Source: an uncultured Lachnospiraceae bacterium
GTDB lineage: Bacteria > Bacillota > Clostridia > Lachnospirales > Lachnospiraceae
Assembly (NCBI GenBank): GCA_910579085.1
Contig: CAJTRU010000034.1
Location: 1 to 41,807, forward strand
Length of the DNA stretch: 41,807 nucleotides
Reading direction: 5' to 3'
In this document: piece by piece, positions 8,539-17,464 of the stretch
How positions within the stretch are numbered: the first letter of the stretch is position 1
How the letters are laid out: each line of letters opens with the position of its first letter
Position numbers and translations under genes: made by a program
The notes under the pieces: model-generated
The model's input: only the letters and a program-made list of their open reading frames with translations
The model's database searches: none
Told to the model about the DNA's origin: nothing

Positions 8539-9129
8539 ATGGATAAACCAAATAATAAATACACCATAAGTGGTTATTCTTTTTCTAATAAAGGTGATTA
8601 TGAAAGGGCGCTAAAAGAGAAAGAAGCTATATCATATATTGTTGCTAACACCAATATGGCAGATATGAAGTCTGTGCTTAAAGTCTATAACAGGTCAGTT
8701 GAAAAGAAATCGTTCCAGACTGTACTAGGTCTTGAATTTGTAAAGAATATGCGTAAAAGCCTTATTAATTCAGGGATTGTGTCAGAAGATACAATCCAGG
8801 CTGTTCCAGTCCCGCCAGCAAGTGGCAGTAAAACAGTAAAGGCAGATAGCAGCATTACACAGGATATGGCAGAAAAGTATAAACTTGCGTATGAGAATGA
8901 ACATGCAGGCAGGACTATCCGCAATATGGCCATAGTTTTCCTTGTGGTAATTATAGGGGCTATGATATTTATAACTTATAACAGTAAATATTCTGTTTTT
9001 ACTTATTTCACTGATTATAAGACAAATATGGAAAATGAACTGGTAGACCAGTACCAGGAATGGAGAAACCAGTTAGAGGAAAAGGAAAAGGAGCTTGATG
9101 AAAGAGAAAAAGCTTTAGGGAACAAGTAA
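8539..9129 (+). CDS. Single-pass membrane protein with C-terminal coiled coil
   Basis: A 196-residue protein I do not recognise as a named family. The N-terminal about 125 residues are soluble, with an opening that looks helical and could pack as a small helical bundle. A single transmembrane segment (about 132-150) follows, then a Glu/Lys-rich helix likely to form a coiled coil to the C-terminus. A strong site (GGAAGGGG) precedes the ATG. It lies between the PPIase and the response regulator on the same strand with short gaps, so an envelope-related role in that transcription unit is possible but not shown. Confidence 0.6.
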   Translation: MDKPNNKYTISGYSFSNKGDYERALKEKEAISYIVANTNMADMKSVLKVYNRSVEKKSFQTVLGLEFVKNMRKSLINSGIVSEDTIQAVPVPPASGSKTVKADSSITQDMAEKYKLAYENEHAGRTIRNMAIVFLVVIIGAMIFITYNSKYSVFTYFTDYKTNMENELVDQYQEWRNQLEEKEKELDEREKALGNK

Positions 9130-9214
9130 TTCCTGTACACAGATTTTACATATTTGCCTGGTAAAATAAATTAAACAAGGCTCATATATTTGTGGGAAAG
9201 GTATGGTTGTCTGT

Positions 9215-9886
9215 ATGGAAAGTTTAAAAATATTAGTAGTAGATGATGAAGCCAGGATGCGGAAGCTTGTAAAAGATTTCTTAATTAAAAAGGATTTTAA
9301 TGTAATAGAGGCTGGGGACGGCGAGCAGGCAGTTGATATATTTTATGATAATAAAGATATTGCACTTATAATACTTGATGTTATGATGCCTAAAATGGAT
9401 GGATGGGCTGTATGCCGGGAAATCAGGAAATATTCACAAGTGCCTATTATTATGCTTACAGCAAAAAGTGATGAAAAAGATGAACTTTTAGGCTTTGACT
9501 TAGGCGTTGATGAATATATTTCTAAGCCATTCAGCCCTAAAATTCTTGTAGCAAGGGTTGAGGCAATACTACGCAGGACTAATGTATTGGAAGAAAATGG
9601 CGTTGAAGCAGGAGGCATTGTGCTTAACCAGTCTGCACATGAAGTCAAAATTGATGGTGAAGTTATAGATTTAAGTTATAAAGAATTTGAACTTCTTACC
9701 TATTTTATTACAAACCAGGGAGTTGCACTTTCAAGGGAACGTATATTAAATAATGTGTGGAATTATGATTACTTTGGGGATGCGAGGACAATTGACACAC
9801 ATGTTAAAAAACTCAGGAACAAACTGGGGGATAAAGGCGCATATATTAAGACAATATGGGGAATGGGATATAAGTTTGAGGTCTGA
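9215..9886 (+). CDS. OmpR/PhoB-family response regulator, separated from its likely kinase
   Basis: A 223-residue two-domain regulator. The receiver domain (1-118) has the acidic pair Asp10/Asp11, phospho-acceptor Asp55 in LILDVMMPKMDG, the Thr of MLTA and the Lys of SKPF. The C-terminal winged helix ends IWGMGYKFEV. I chose the ATG at 9215 over 9203 because GGGAAAGG (9194-9201) would be too close to 9203. No kinase follows it; the next gene is vanR. The histidine kinase at 20062, same strand, likewise has no adjacent regulator. In Lachnospiraceae such a pair is usually adjacent, so I infer they are cognate. Confidence 0.92.
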   Translation: MESLKILVVDDEARMRKLVKDFLIKKDFNVIEAGDGEQAVDIFYDNKDIALIILDVMMPKMDGWAVCREIRKYSQVPIIMLTAKSDEKDELLGFDLGVDEYISKPFSPKILVARVEAILRRTNVLEENGVEAGGIVLNQSAHEVKIDGEVIDLSYKEFELLTYFITNQGVALSRERILNNVWNYDYFGDARTIDTHVKKLRNKLGDKGAYIKTIWGMGYKFEV

Positions 9887-9947
9887 GGTGCAGGCTGGGT
9901 TATAACCAGTTTTTATATTTATGCCGCAGGAAGAGGCAATAGACATA

Positions 9948-10670
9948 ATGGATGGAAAAATACTTGTAGTAGATGATGAAAAAGAAATAGCCGATTTAAT
10001 AGAGGTATATCTCCTTAATGACGGGTATACAGTATATAAGTTTTATAATGGAAGTGATGCTTTAAAGTGTATTAATGAAACAGAGCTGGATTTAGCAATA
10101 CTTGATATTATGCTTCCAGATATTGATGGCTTCCATATATGCCAGAAAATAAGGGAGAAATATTTCTATCCTGTTATTATGCTTACAGCAAAAGTTGAAG
10201 ACAATGATAAAATAATGGGGCTGGCTATTGGCGCTGATGATTATATTACAAAGCCGTTTAATCCGTTAGAAGTTGTGGCAAGGGTAAAGACACAGCTAAG
10301 GCGGTACGTGAAGTATAATAACTCTGCCAGGAAAATGGTGGAAGAAACTGGTGAGTATGATATAAAAGGGCTGGTTATTAATAAAAATACACATAAATGT
10401 ACACTTTATGGCAATGAAGTTTTGCTGACCCCTATTGAGTTTTCAATTTTATGGTATCTTTGTGAGCACAGTGGAAATGTAATTTCTTCAGAGGAACTTT
10501 TTGAAAATGTGTGGGGTGAAAAATTTATTGATAACAATAATACAGTTATGGCGCATATTGGCAGGCTTAGGGAAAAGCTGGGCGAACCTGCCAAAAAGCC
10601 AAAGTTTATAAAGACTGTCTGGGGGGTTGGTTACACTATTGAGCAGGACAAAACCAGGAACAAACTATAA
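9948..10670 (+). CDS. vanR: VanR-type response regulator of the vanG cluster
   Basis: A 240-residue OmpR-family regulator with the VanR opening KILVVDDEKEIADLIEVYL, acidic pair Asp9/Asp10, phospho-Asp53 in ILDIMLPDIDG, TAK and TKPF motifs, and a winged helix ending in WGVGYTIE. When phosphorylated by VanS it would activate the vanG promoter. I prefer the internal ATG at 9948 (AGGAAGAGG about 11 nt upstream, and it matches VanR starts) over the ATG at 9921. It overlaps vanS by about 30 nt. A possible promoter, TTGAGG-18-TTATAA, at 9876-9905 spans the end of the preceding regulator gene and is weak. Confidence 0.92.
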   Translation: MDGKILVVDDEKEIADLIEVYLLNDGYTVYKFYNGSDALKCINETELDLAILDIMLPDIDGFHICQKIREKYFYPVIMLTAKVEDNDKIMGLAIGADDYITKPFNPLEVVARVKTQLRRYVKYNNSARKMVEETGEYDIKGLVINKNTHKCTLYGNEVLLTPIEFSILWYLCEHSGNVISSEELFENVWGEKFIDNNNTVMAHIGRLREKLGEPAKKPKFIKTVWGVGYTIEQDKTRNKL

Positions 10671-11739
10671 TAGCAGTATTGTAAGAAGTATTGTATTTAA
10701 GTATTTTTTATCGCTTATTGTATTTTTCTGCACTTTTATTTTTCTTGTAATAGTGTTGTGGTCTTATTGTTCAAGGCTGTCATGGCATCCAGATAATCCT
10801 TTATATAAATTTTTAAGATATATAAGGGATTATATACTTATATTTGCGGGTATGCCGCTAATAATAGGCAGCATTCTTATAACATACCATTTTATGTCAA
10901 GGCCATTGTGGTATCTTGATGAGGTTATACTTGCTTCAGAGAAACTTGCAAGCCCTGTGAAGGAACAGATTATACTTCCAGGGGATATGAAAAATATCCA
11001 GGACAGAATGAACCTTGTACGTGAAACAGCCCTCAGAAATGCAAATCTGGCGAAAGAAGCAGAACAGCGTAAAAATGATTTAATTATTTACCTTGCACAT
11101 GACTTAAAAACGCCTCTTACTTCTGTAATAGGGTATTTAACACTTCTACGTGATGAAAGACAGATATCAGAGGAATTACAGGAAAAATATTTATCAATTT
11201 CTCTTGAAAAGGCAGAACGCCTTGAGGAACTTGTAAATGAATTCTTTGAGATTACGAGGTTTAACCTTTCTAATATAACGTTACAATATAGCAGGACTAA
11301 TTTAACACGTCTTTTTGAACAGCTTGTATTTGAATTCCGGCCAATGCTGCTTGAAAAAGGCCTTGAGTGCAAGTTAGAAGCTGCACCAGGGCTGATGCTG
11401 AAATGTGATGTGGACAAGATACAGCGTGTATTTGACAACCTTTTAAGAAATGCAGTATTTTACAGTTTTGAGGATAGTGTTATCAATATACAGGTATTAC
11501 AGGATGAAAAGGAAGTATCTATAAAATTTATTAACCAGGGTGATACTATTCCGCCAGAAAAACTTGGACGTATATTTGAACAGTTCTACAGGCTGGATAC
11601 ATCCCGTGGCTCACAAAGCGGCGGTGCAGGGCTTGGGCTTGCTATTGCAAAGGAAATTGTGGAACTTCATAACGGGACTATAACTGCCACAAGTGCAGAT
11701 GAAGTAATAGAGTTTAACATAAAACTTCCTGTTTTGTAG
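10639..11739 (+). CDS. vanS: VanS-type sensor histidine kinase
   Basis: A 366-residue membrane kinase. Two transmembrane helices (about 20-42 and 66-85) flank a very short external loop of about 23 residues. The H-box is at His154 (LAHDLKTPLTSVIGYL). The N-box (DNLLRNAV), G1 region, F-box (FEQFYRLD) and G2 box (GAGLGLAIAK) are all present. The small external loop argues against a large ligand-binding domain, as in VanS of vanG/vanB-like systems. No ATG start is available: TTG at 10639 with GGGGGG (10621-10626) inside the vanR end is my choice, implying translational coupling. A TTG at 10627 is the alternative. Confidence 0.9.
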   Translation: MSRTKPGTNYNSSIVRSIVFKYFLSLIVFFCTFIFLVIVLWSYCSRLSWHPDNPLYKFLRYIRDYILIFAGMPLIIGSILITYHFMSRPLWYLDEVILASEKLASPVKEQIILPGDMKNIQDRMNLVRETALRNANLAKEAEQRKNDLIIYLAHDLKTPLTSVIGYLTLLRDERQISEELQEKYLSISLEKAERLEELVNEFFEITRFNLSNITLQYSRTNLTRLFEQLVFEFRPMLLEKGLECKLEAAPGLMLKCDVDKIQRVFDNLLRNAVFYSFEDSVINIQVLQDEKEVSIKFINQGDTIPPEKLGRIFEQFYRLDTSRGSQSGGAGLGLAIAKEIVELHNGTITATSADEVIEFNIKLPVL

Positions 11740-11744
11740 GAAAA

Positions 11745-11784
11745 CCGTAAGAAATCCGTTAATATTATAAAAGAAAATTATAGA
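11745..11784 (+). promoter_or_regulatory. Probable VanR-activated promoter of vanG
   Basis: CCGTAA (11745-11750) and CCGTTA (11756-11761) are direct half-sites exactly 11 bp apart, the one-turn period of OmpR/PhoB-family regulators. The second half-site occupies the -35 position, 17 bp before a TATAGA -10 box (11779-11784). There is no consensus -35, which fits an activator-dependent promoter. Transcription would begin near 11791. Confidence 0.65.
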
Positions 11785-11799
11785 ATAAAAAAGAAGAAC

Positions 11800-11855
11800 A
11801 GCACTCTTGTTTCTGTTACAATTTATTGTATCAAAACAAGGGTGCTTTTGCTTTT
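11800..11855 (+). terminator. Terminator-like hairpin in the vanG leader (possible attenuator)
   Basis: Arm AGCACTCTTGTTT (11800-11812) pairs with AAACAAGGGTGCT (11834-11846), 13 bp with one G-U pair. An inner TACAA/TTGTA hairpin sits in the loop, and TTTGCTTTT follows. It is downstream of the inferred vanG start of transcription and upstream of the vanG ATG. It could end vanRS read-through, attenuate vanG, or both. Confidence 0.65.
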
Positions 11856-11884
11856 ATAATGCTGGCACAGAAAAGAAGTCTAAT

Positions 11885-12952
11885 ATGCATAGGAAAAAAA
11901 TTGCGGTTATTTTTGGAGGAAATTCTACAGAATATGAAGTATCATTGCAGTCAGTATTTGCTGTTCTTGAAAATATTAATAAAAATGATTTTGAGATTAT
12001 TCCAATTGGAATTACGAGGGATGGTGAATGGTATTATTATACAGGGGACTATAAAAATATCCCAGATAACACATGGACAAAGGACTTTAAAAACCTTGTT
12101 CCAGTGGTAGTATCACAGAACCGTTCTGTAAAGGGAATTTTAAAGTTTGTGGATGGACAGTATAAAACTGCCAGAATTGATTTGGCGTTTCCTGTACTGC
12201 ATGGAAAGAATGGTGAGGATGGTACATTACAGAGGCTGTTTGAACTGGCGGGGATACCAGTTGCAGGACGTAATACTCTTTCATCTGCACTTTGCATGGA
12301 TAAGGACAGGGCACATAAAATTGCAAGCCTTGCAGGAGTATCTGTGCCAAAATCTGTTAAATCTGTTTATTCTGGCAGGGAAAATATAAAAGATGCAGTA
12401 GATAAAATTAAGGAAAAAATTAAACAGGAACTGGAATTTCCAGTGTTTATAAAGCCTGTCCATTCGGGTTCATCTTTTGGCATAACAAAGGTGGATAGTG
12501 AGGAAGGGCTTAAAACAGCAATAGAACTTGCACTTGGACATGATACAGAGGTTATTGCTGAAGAGGCTGTACAGGGGTTTGAAACAGGTTGTGCAATACT
12601 AGGTAATGAAGAACTGTTTATAGGAAAGGTTGACGAAATTGAGCTGTCAGATGGTTTTTTTGACTATAATGAGAAATATACATTGGAAAGCTCAAAAATT
12701 TATATGCCTGCCCGTATTAGCAGAAGCACAGAGAAACGTATACAGGAGACTGCTGTAAAAATATATAAAGCGCTTGGCTGTTCAGGATTTGCAAGGGTTG
12801 ATATGTTTTTAATGCCATCTGGTGAAATTGTTTTTAATGAAGTAAATACCATTCCAGGTTTTACTTCACATAGCCGTTTTCCAAATATGATGAAAGGAAC
12901 TGGATTGTCTTTTGCAGATATGCTGGACAAGCTGGTAAGGTTATATATATGA
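11885..12952 (+). CDS. vanG: VanG-type D-alanine-D-serine ligase
   Basis: A 355-residue ATP-grasp ligase joining D-Ala to D-Ser to give peptidoglycan precursors with low vancomycin affinity. It follows the VanG pattern closely: KIAVIFGGNSTEYEVSLQS at the N-terminus, VVSQNRSVKG, FPVLHGKNGEDGT, the ATP-loop SGSSFGITK-type motif (HSGSSFGITKV here), the specificity loop EKYTLESSKIYMPA, and the metal site FNEVNTIPGFT. The loop sequence fits D-Ser (VanC/E/G) rather than D-Lac ligases. I start at the ATG at 11885, which aligns with family starts; the ribosome-binding site is weak. The stop overlaps the vanXY ATG as ATGA, so the two are translationally coupled. Confidence 0.95.
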   Translation: MHRKKIAVIFGGNSTEYEVSLQSVFAVLENINKNDFEIIPIGITRDGEWYYYTGDYKNIPDNTWTKDFKNLVPVVVSQNRSVKGILKFVDGQYKTARIDLAFPVLHGKNGEDGTLQRLFELAGIPVAGRNTLSSALCMDKDRAHKIASLAGVSVPKSVKSVYSGRENIKDAVDKIKEKIKQELEFPVFIKPVHSGSSFGITKVDSEEGLKTAIELALGHDTEVIAEEAVQGFETGCAILGNEELFIGKVDEIELSDGFFDYNEKYTLESSKIYMPARISRSTEKRIQETAVKIYKALGCSGFARVDMFLMPSGEIVFNEVNTIPGFTSHSRFPNMMKGTGLSFADMLDKLVRLYI

Positions 12953-13713
12953 TGAGCCAGGTTATAATGGAAAGGAAAAAAATATACAGTGGCAGCCTTT
13001 TGCTTGTAAATTCCAGATATCCTTTGAAAAATACTGTAAAAGAGAGAAAGAAGGAGCTTGTACCAGCCAGTGTAAATTTTCCTGCAATTCTTTTAAAGCG
13101 TGACGCAGCAAATATTTTGCAGATGGTTTTAGAAAAAATTGCCACACGCAGCCTTATTGTACCTGTAAGCGGCTACCGTACGCAAAAGGAACAGGAAGAT
13201 ATATATAATACTTCATTAAGAGATAACGGGGAAGATTTTACTAAAAAATATGTAGCACTTCCACGCCATAGCGAGCACCAGACAGGACTTGCCATTGACC
13301 TGGGTATTTATAAAGAAAAAATTGATTTTATATGTCCTGATTTTCCATATACAGGTATATGCAATAAATTCAGGAAAGCTGCACCATCATATGGTTTTAT
13401 TGAGCGCTACCAGAAGGATAAAGAAGAAATTACAGGTATTTCGCATGAACCCTGGCATTTCAGGTATGTTGGATATCCACATTCACGTATTATTACGGAT
13501 AATAATTTTGCGTTTGAAGAATATATAGAATTTATAAAAGATTATACGGAGAACAGCAGACTTGTATATAAGGATAAATCTGGTACTATAATCCAGATAT
13601 ATTATGTGCCAGCAGAAGACCAGACTGTTATTAACCTGCCAGACAGGTGTACCTGCCAGATATCAGGCAATAATACAGATGGTTTTATTGTAACAGCCTG
13701 GAGGAAAAACTAA
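12949..13713 (+). CDS. vanXY: VanXY-type D,D-dipeptidase/D,D-carboxypeptidase
   Basis: A 254-residue M15-family zinc peptidase. It removes normal D-Ala-D-Ala dipeptide and trims D-Ala from pentapeptide precursors so that only D-Ser-ended ones remain. Zinc ligands and catalytic residues are visible: His110 and Asp117 in SEHQTGLAIDLG, and Glu167 and His170 in EPWHFRY. The upstream SGYRTQKEQ motif is also conserved. No signal peptide or membrane segment is present, so it acts in the cytosol like VanXY enzymes and unlike membrane-bound VanY. It overlaps vanG by 4 nt and vanT by 1 nt (TAATG). A second ATG at 12952 could also be the start. Confidence 0.93.
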   Translation: MMSQVIMERKKIYSGSLLLVNSRYPLKNTVKERKKELVPASVNFPAILLKRDAANILQMVLEKIATRSLIVPVSGYRTQKEQEDIYNTSLRDNGEDFTKKYVALPRHSEHQTGLAIDLGIYKEKIDFICPDFPYTGICNKFRKAAPSYGFIERYQKDKEEITGISHEPWHFRYVGYPHSRIITDNNFAFEEYIEFIKDYTENSRLVYKDKSGTIIQIYYVPAEDQTVINLPDRCTCQISGNNTDGFIVTAWRKN

Positions 13714-15845
13714 TGAAGAGAAGTAAAAGTTATACAGGAATTGACTGTGCCAGGCTGGTTTTTGCATTTTTAATTATTGCAATCCATACATCGCCACTGG
13801 CAGTAGCTAGTGATACAGCAGATTTTGTGCTGACAAGGGTTATTGCACGTACAGGTGTGCCATTTTTCTTTATGGTATCTGGATTTTTCCTTATATCCAG
13901 ATACACATGCAATAATGGCAGGCTGGCTGCCTTTATAAAGAAGACAATTTTAATTTATGGTATTGCAATACTAATTTATATCCCGGTAAATATTTATAAT
14001 GGGTATTTTTTAACTGACAACCTCCTGCCATATATAATTAAAGATATTGTATTTGACGGGACATTATACCATTTATGGTATCTCCCGGCTTCAGCCCTGG
14101 GTGCGGTAATCTCTTGGTACTTTGTGAAAAAACTAGATTTTACAAAGGCATTAATTACCGCTGCTGCTCTTTATATAGTGGGTTTATTTGGTGACAGTTA
14201 CTATGGGATAATAGAAAATATTCCTATGGTAAAAGAGTTTTACAGCCTGGTTTTCCAGGTAACAGATTATACAAGAAATGGTATTTTTTTTGCACCTGTA
14301 TTTTTTATACTGGGTGGCTATATTGCAGAAAACAGAGGGAAATTCCCGCTTGGCATAAATATCTGTGGATTTGTTGTAAGTTTTGGCCTTATGCTGGCAG
14401 AGGCTTTGATGTTACATAGCTTTAATGTCCAGCGGCATGACAGCATGTATATATTTTTACTGCCAGTAATGTATTTTTTATTTAGTTGTTTATTATTTTG
14501 GAAGGGAAGGCGTTTTACCAGTTTAAGGACATTATCATTGGTAATTTATATTATACACCCAATGGTAATTGTTGTAATAAGAATGTGCGCAAAGCTGTTG
14601 CATATACAGGAAATACTTATCAGCAACAGTCTTGTATATTATATGGCAACATGTTTTTTATCATTAATAACAAGTTCTGCCACTCTTTATATATGGAACA
14701 TGTATAAGCCGCCTGTAACAAAACACAGCAAGGAAAGGGAAAGGGCTTATATTGAAATTAACCTTGGCAACCTGGAATACAATGCAAGGGCATTACAAAA
14801 ACTGCTGCCAGAAGGCTGCCAGCTTATGGCTGTTGTAAAAGCAGAGGCATATGGGCATGGTGGTTTTGGGATTGCGGCAAATCTGGAAAGGGCAGGCGTC
14901 ACCTCATTTGCCACTGCCACTGTAGATGAGGCAGTAAAACTAAGGAAATATGGCATAAGGGGTGAAATACTTATACTTGGTTATACAGATGCCAGCCGTG
15001 TCCATGACCTGAAGAAATACAGGCTTATGCAGACTATAATAAGTTCCGGCCATGTAAAAAAATTAAACCAGCAGGGAATTTGTGTAAAAGCCCATATAAA
15101 AATTGATATTGGGATGCACCGGCTTGGAATTCCAGTTAATAATACAGATGAAGTAATAAAAATTTTTAATATGAAGAATATAGATGTATGTGGAATGTAC
15201 ACACACCTGTGCTGTGCTGACAGTTTAGAGCCTGAAAATATTTTATATACAAAAGGACAGATTAACAGTTTCTACAAGCTGGCATATACTCTGGAAAAAA
15301 GAGGGATTAAAATGCCAGCACTGCACATACAAAGCAGTTATGGGATTTTAAACTATCCAGGGCTTAAAGCAGGTTATGCAAGGGCTGGTATAGCCTTGTA
15401 TGGTGTTTTAAGTTCACCAGGGGATAAAACTGTAGCTGACCCTGGACTCCGTCCTGTACTTTCCATTAAATCAAAAGTTGTTCTTATAAGGGAACTGGAA
15501 AAAGGTGAAAGTGCAGGGTATGGCAGGGCTTTTACAGCAGGCCGTAACAGCCGTATTGCGGTAATACCTGCTGGATATGCCGATGGCATACCAAGGAGTT
15601 TGTCATGTGGCAAGGGAAATGTATTAATAAACGGGCAGTCTGCCCCAATAGCAGGACGGGTCTGCATGGACCAGCTAATAGCAGATATAACAGACATAGA
15701 AAATGTTAAAACAGGTGATACTGTAACCATAATAGGTACAGAAGAAAGCGGTACAGGGGCAGCAGAGGCAGCATGTAATTCAGGAAGTATAAGCAATGAA
15801 CTTTTATCAAGGCTTGGAACAAGACTGCCAGTAATATATTCATAA
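13713..15845 (+). CDS. vanT: VanT membrane-bound serine racemase
   Basis: A 710-residue fusion that makes D-Ser for VanG. The N-terminal about 335 residues are an acyltransferase-3-like membrane domain of about ten helices, thought to take up or handle L-Ser. The C-terminal part (about 345-710) is an alanine-racemase-fold PLP domain with the PLP lysine Lys376 in VVKAEAYGHGG and the catalytic tyrosine region SAGYGRAF near residue 605. Full length for the family and apparently intact. It starts on the ATG overlapping the vanXY stop. A small hairpin (TCTGG/CCAGA, 15847-15862) follows but lacks a T-run, so the operon end is unclear. Confidence 0.94.
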   Translation: MKRSKSYTGIDCARLVFAFLIIAIHTSPLAVASDTADFVLTRVIARTGVPFFFMVSGFFLISRYTCNNGRLAAFIKKTILIYGIAILIYIPVNIYNGYFLTDNLLPYIIKDIVFDGTLYHLWYLPASALGAVISWYFVKKLDFTKALITAAALYIVGLFGDSYYGIIENIPMVKEFYSLVFQVTDYTRNGIFFAPVFFILGGYIAENRGKFPLGINICGFVVSFGLMLAEALMLHSFNVQRHDSMYIFLLPVMYFLFSCLLFWKGRRFTSLRTLSLVIYIIHPMVIVVIRMCAKLLHIQEILISNSLVYYMATCFLSLITSSATLYIWNMYKPPVTKHSKERERAYIEINLGNLEYNARALQKLLPEGCQLMAVVKAEAYGHGGFGIAANLERAGVTSFATATVDEAVKLRKYGIRGEILILGYTDASRVHDLKKYRLMQTIISSGHVKKLNQQGICVKAHIKIDIGMHRLGIPVNNTDEVIKIFNMKNIDVCGMYTHLCCADSLEPENILYTKGQINSFYKLAYTLEKRGIKMPALHIQSSYGILNYPGLKAGYARAGIALYGVLSSPGDKTVADPGLRPVLSIKSKVVLIRELEKGESAGYGRAFTAGRNSRIAVIPAGYADGIPRSLSCGKGNVLINGQSAPIAGRVCMDQLIADITDIENVKTGDTVTIIGTEESGTGAAEAACNSGSISNELLSRLGTRLPVIYS

Positions 15846-16091
15846 ATCTGGCTTAAACCAGAAGGAGTATTTACAAATATATAAAATAATACTGTTTTTT
15901 GCTATAGGTATTCCAATTAGTTTGCCAATTTCTGTATGTTTTGTGTTATAATATTTTTAATAATATTATTTCCCATATTTTCCATTATAGTTTCTTTAAC
16001 AGGATTTTAAAAAATTGGGGAAGATATAGCACAGTGGAGATTTTATAGAAGAACCAGACAGCATAGGCTGCCAGGAACTGGAGTAAAAGCT

Positions 16092-16346
16092 ATGAAACAA
16101 AAAATTAAACATATCATTTGTACAAGCGTCAATGCAATTATAATAGCTGGTATTATTATATGTTTTACAGGTTTATATTATTCTGTGTTTAAAGCAGGAA
16201 TTCCTTACCAGGATGCGCCGTTAGATTTGAAGATACAATATGAAATTAATGCAGGTATTGGCGCTGTGCTGGCAGGAACTGGTTTTAAAATTATAATATT
16301 TAGCAGTATCACCAGGCTTGCCTTGAGGCTGGTATGGAAAAGGTGA
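16092..16346 (+). CDS. Small two-helix membrane protein
   Basis: An 84-residue protein with two hydrophobic segments (about 10-32 and 55-75) separated by a short loop containing PYQDAPLDLKIQYEINAGIG. I recognise it only as a type of small hypothetical membrane protein in Lachnospiraceae and cannot assign a function. GGAG lies 9 nt before the ATG. It opens a short run of small or broken genes between vanT and the MFS exporter, and the next reading frame begins 14 nt later. Confidence 0.5.
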   Translation: MKQKIKHIICTSVNAIIIAGIIICFTGLYYSVFKAGIPYQDAPLDLKIQYEINAGIGAVLAGTGFKIIIFSSITRLALRLVWKR

Positions 16347-16359
16347 ATAGGGAAAATAT

Positions 16360-16696
16360 ATGGATAACCAGCAAAAAGGAACTATTTTAACATTGTTAAA
16401 AATTGATAAAACCAACAGGAACTATGCAAATAATTATTGGTTCAAATATAAGGATTTTTTAGACCCAGCAGACAGTTTTACAGCATTTTTGTGTGAGCAG
16501 CTTGAGGGAAAGCAAGGGTATATTTGCCAGGATAAAACAAATCTTTAATAAGCCAGAAGATATATTTCCAAGTGATATTGGAGAAGAAAAAGATTTTTCA
16601 CAGCAGACTTTTCTTATTGGTGAAAAAGGTGTAATAATTCCAGTGACAAAGCCATCCAGTAATGAATATTCCGTTTATTATTGCTGGTGGGATTAA
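16360..16696 (+). pseudogene. Frameshifted small hypothetical gene
   Basis: Two overlapping frames look like parts of one gene. Frame one (16360-16548) begins at an ATG with an AGGGAAAA site and encodes an aromatic-rich opening (NYANNYWFKYKDF). Frame two is open through 16493-16696 and ends NEYSVYYCWWD, a plausible natural C-terminus just before a strong hairpin. Joining them near 16500-16545 needs one frameshift and would give about 110 residues. It could instead be a sequencing error, or two small genes. No family is recognised; size and context resemble small immunity proteins. Confidence 0.4.
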
Positions 16697-16749
16697 ATTG
16701 CAGTCCTGCTAAATAATATTATTATAATTACAGCAGATATCCATTAAAG

Positions 16750-16799
16750 ATACCCTGCAAAGACGCCATGTATAAATATAAGGGCATTTTGCAGGGTAT
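16750..16799. terminator. Bidirectional hairpin between convergent genes
   Basis: Arms ATACCCTGCAAA (16750-16761) and TTTGCAGGGTAT (16788-16799) are perfectly complementary over 12 bp, with an inner GCC/GGC pairing. It lies between the broken gene ending at 16696 and the minus-strand gene ending at 16805. The T-run is short. Confidence 0.6.
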
Positions 16800-16804
16800 G
16801 CCGG

Positions 16805-17317
16805 TTAAAGCTTAAAATGTGCAGCTAATTCCCCGGCGCCAATAAATTCTAAAAATTCTTTACAATTACATGGAGAAGGCATATTTGTAAATTCTAGTAT
16901 TTCCTGCTCTGTTTTAGAATATGCATTATCATCAATAAGTCCTTGCGGGTAATACCAGGTAACAATATCCCCATCATCAAATCCCACAAAAGCTGTGTCG
17001 CCAAACTTATTTAATGCATCCCTTCTGGAAAAATAACTTTTTTCAGGGTGTAATGCTATTGCAAACGCTTCCTGGTTGTCCTGTGTCAGCCAGCCAGCTA
17101 AATCTAAAAAGCATCCCCTGTTTATTTTCTCTATAGGACATGGAATAATAGTCCATTCCCCTTGCATATAAAATTCACTGATTTGAGGGCTGTCACTGGC
17201 AAGATTGCTGTACTCTTCCAGCATATGTGGAACAAATTCCTCATTGCTGAAACGTCCAATAACATACCGTGTGTATTCCTCCTCTGGGAAGAAATAATTT
17301 TTTCTAGGTTTATTCAT
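16805..17317 (-). CDS. Hypothetical cytosolic protein, possible immunity protein
   Basis: A 170-residue protein with no signal peptide or membrane helix, rich in Phe, Tyr, Asp and Glu. Segments such as KFGDTAFVGFDDGDIVTWYYP suggest a beta-rich domain. I do not recognise the family. Acidic, aromatic, solitary proteins of this size next to broken genes are often immunity proteins of polymorphic toxins, but that is only inference. The start is well supported: GGAGG lies 7 nt upstream of the ATG on the minus strand. It is the only minus-strand gene in the 5-38 kb interval, consistent with a separate origin. Confidence 0.55.
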   Translation of the reverse strand: MNKPRKNYFFPEEEYTRYVIGRFSNEEFVPHMLEEYSNLASDSPQISEFYMQGEWTIIPCPIEKINRGCFLDLAGWLTQDNQEAFAIALHPEKSYFSRRDALNKFGDTAFVGFDDGDIVTWYYPQGLIDDNAYSKTEQEILEFTNMPSPCNCKEFLEFIGAGELAAHFKL

Positions 17318-17464
17318 TTCAATTCCTCCAATCCCTTGTTATTGTTGAAAATATTATAATACAATGTTTTAGGATTGTCCATACAGAACTCCCTGTATTT
17401 GCATAACATACATATAACATATGGGCTTTTCATTTTCTTTATGATATATTTGATGTACCAATAA

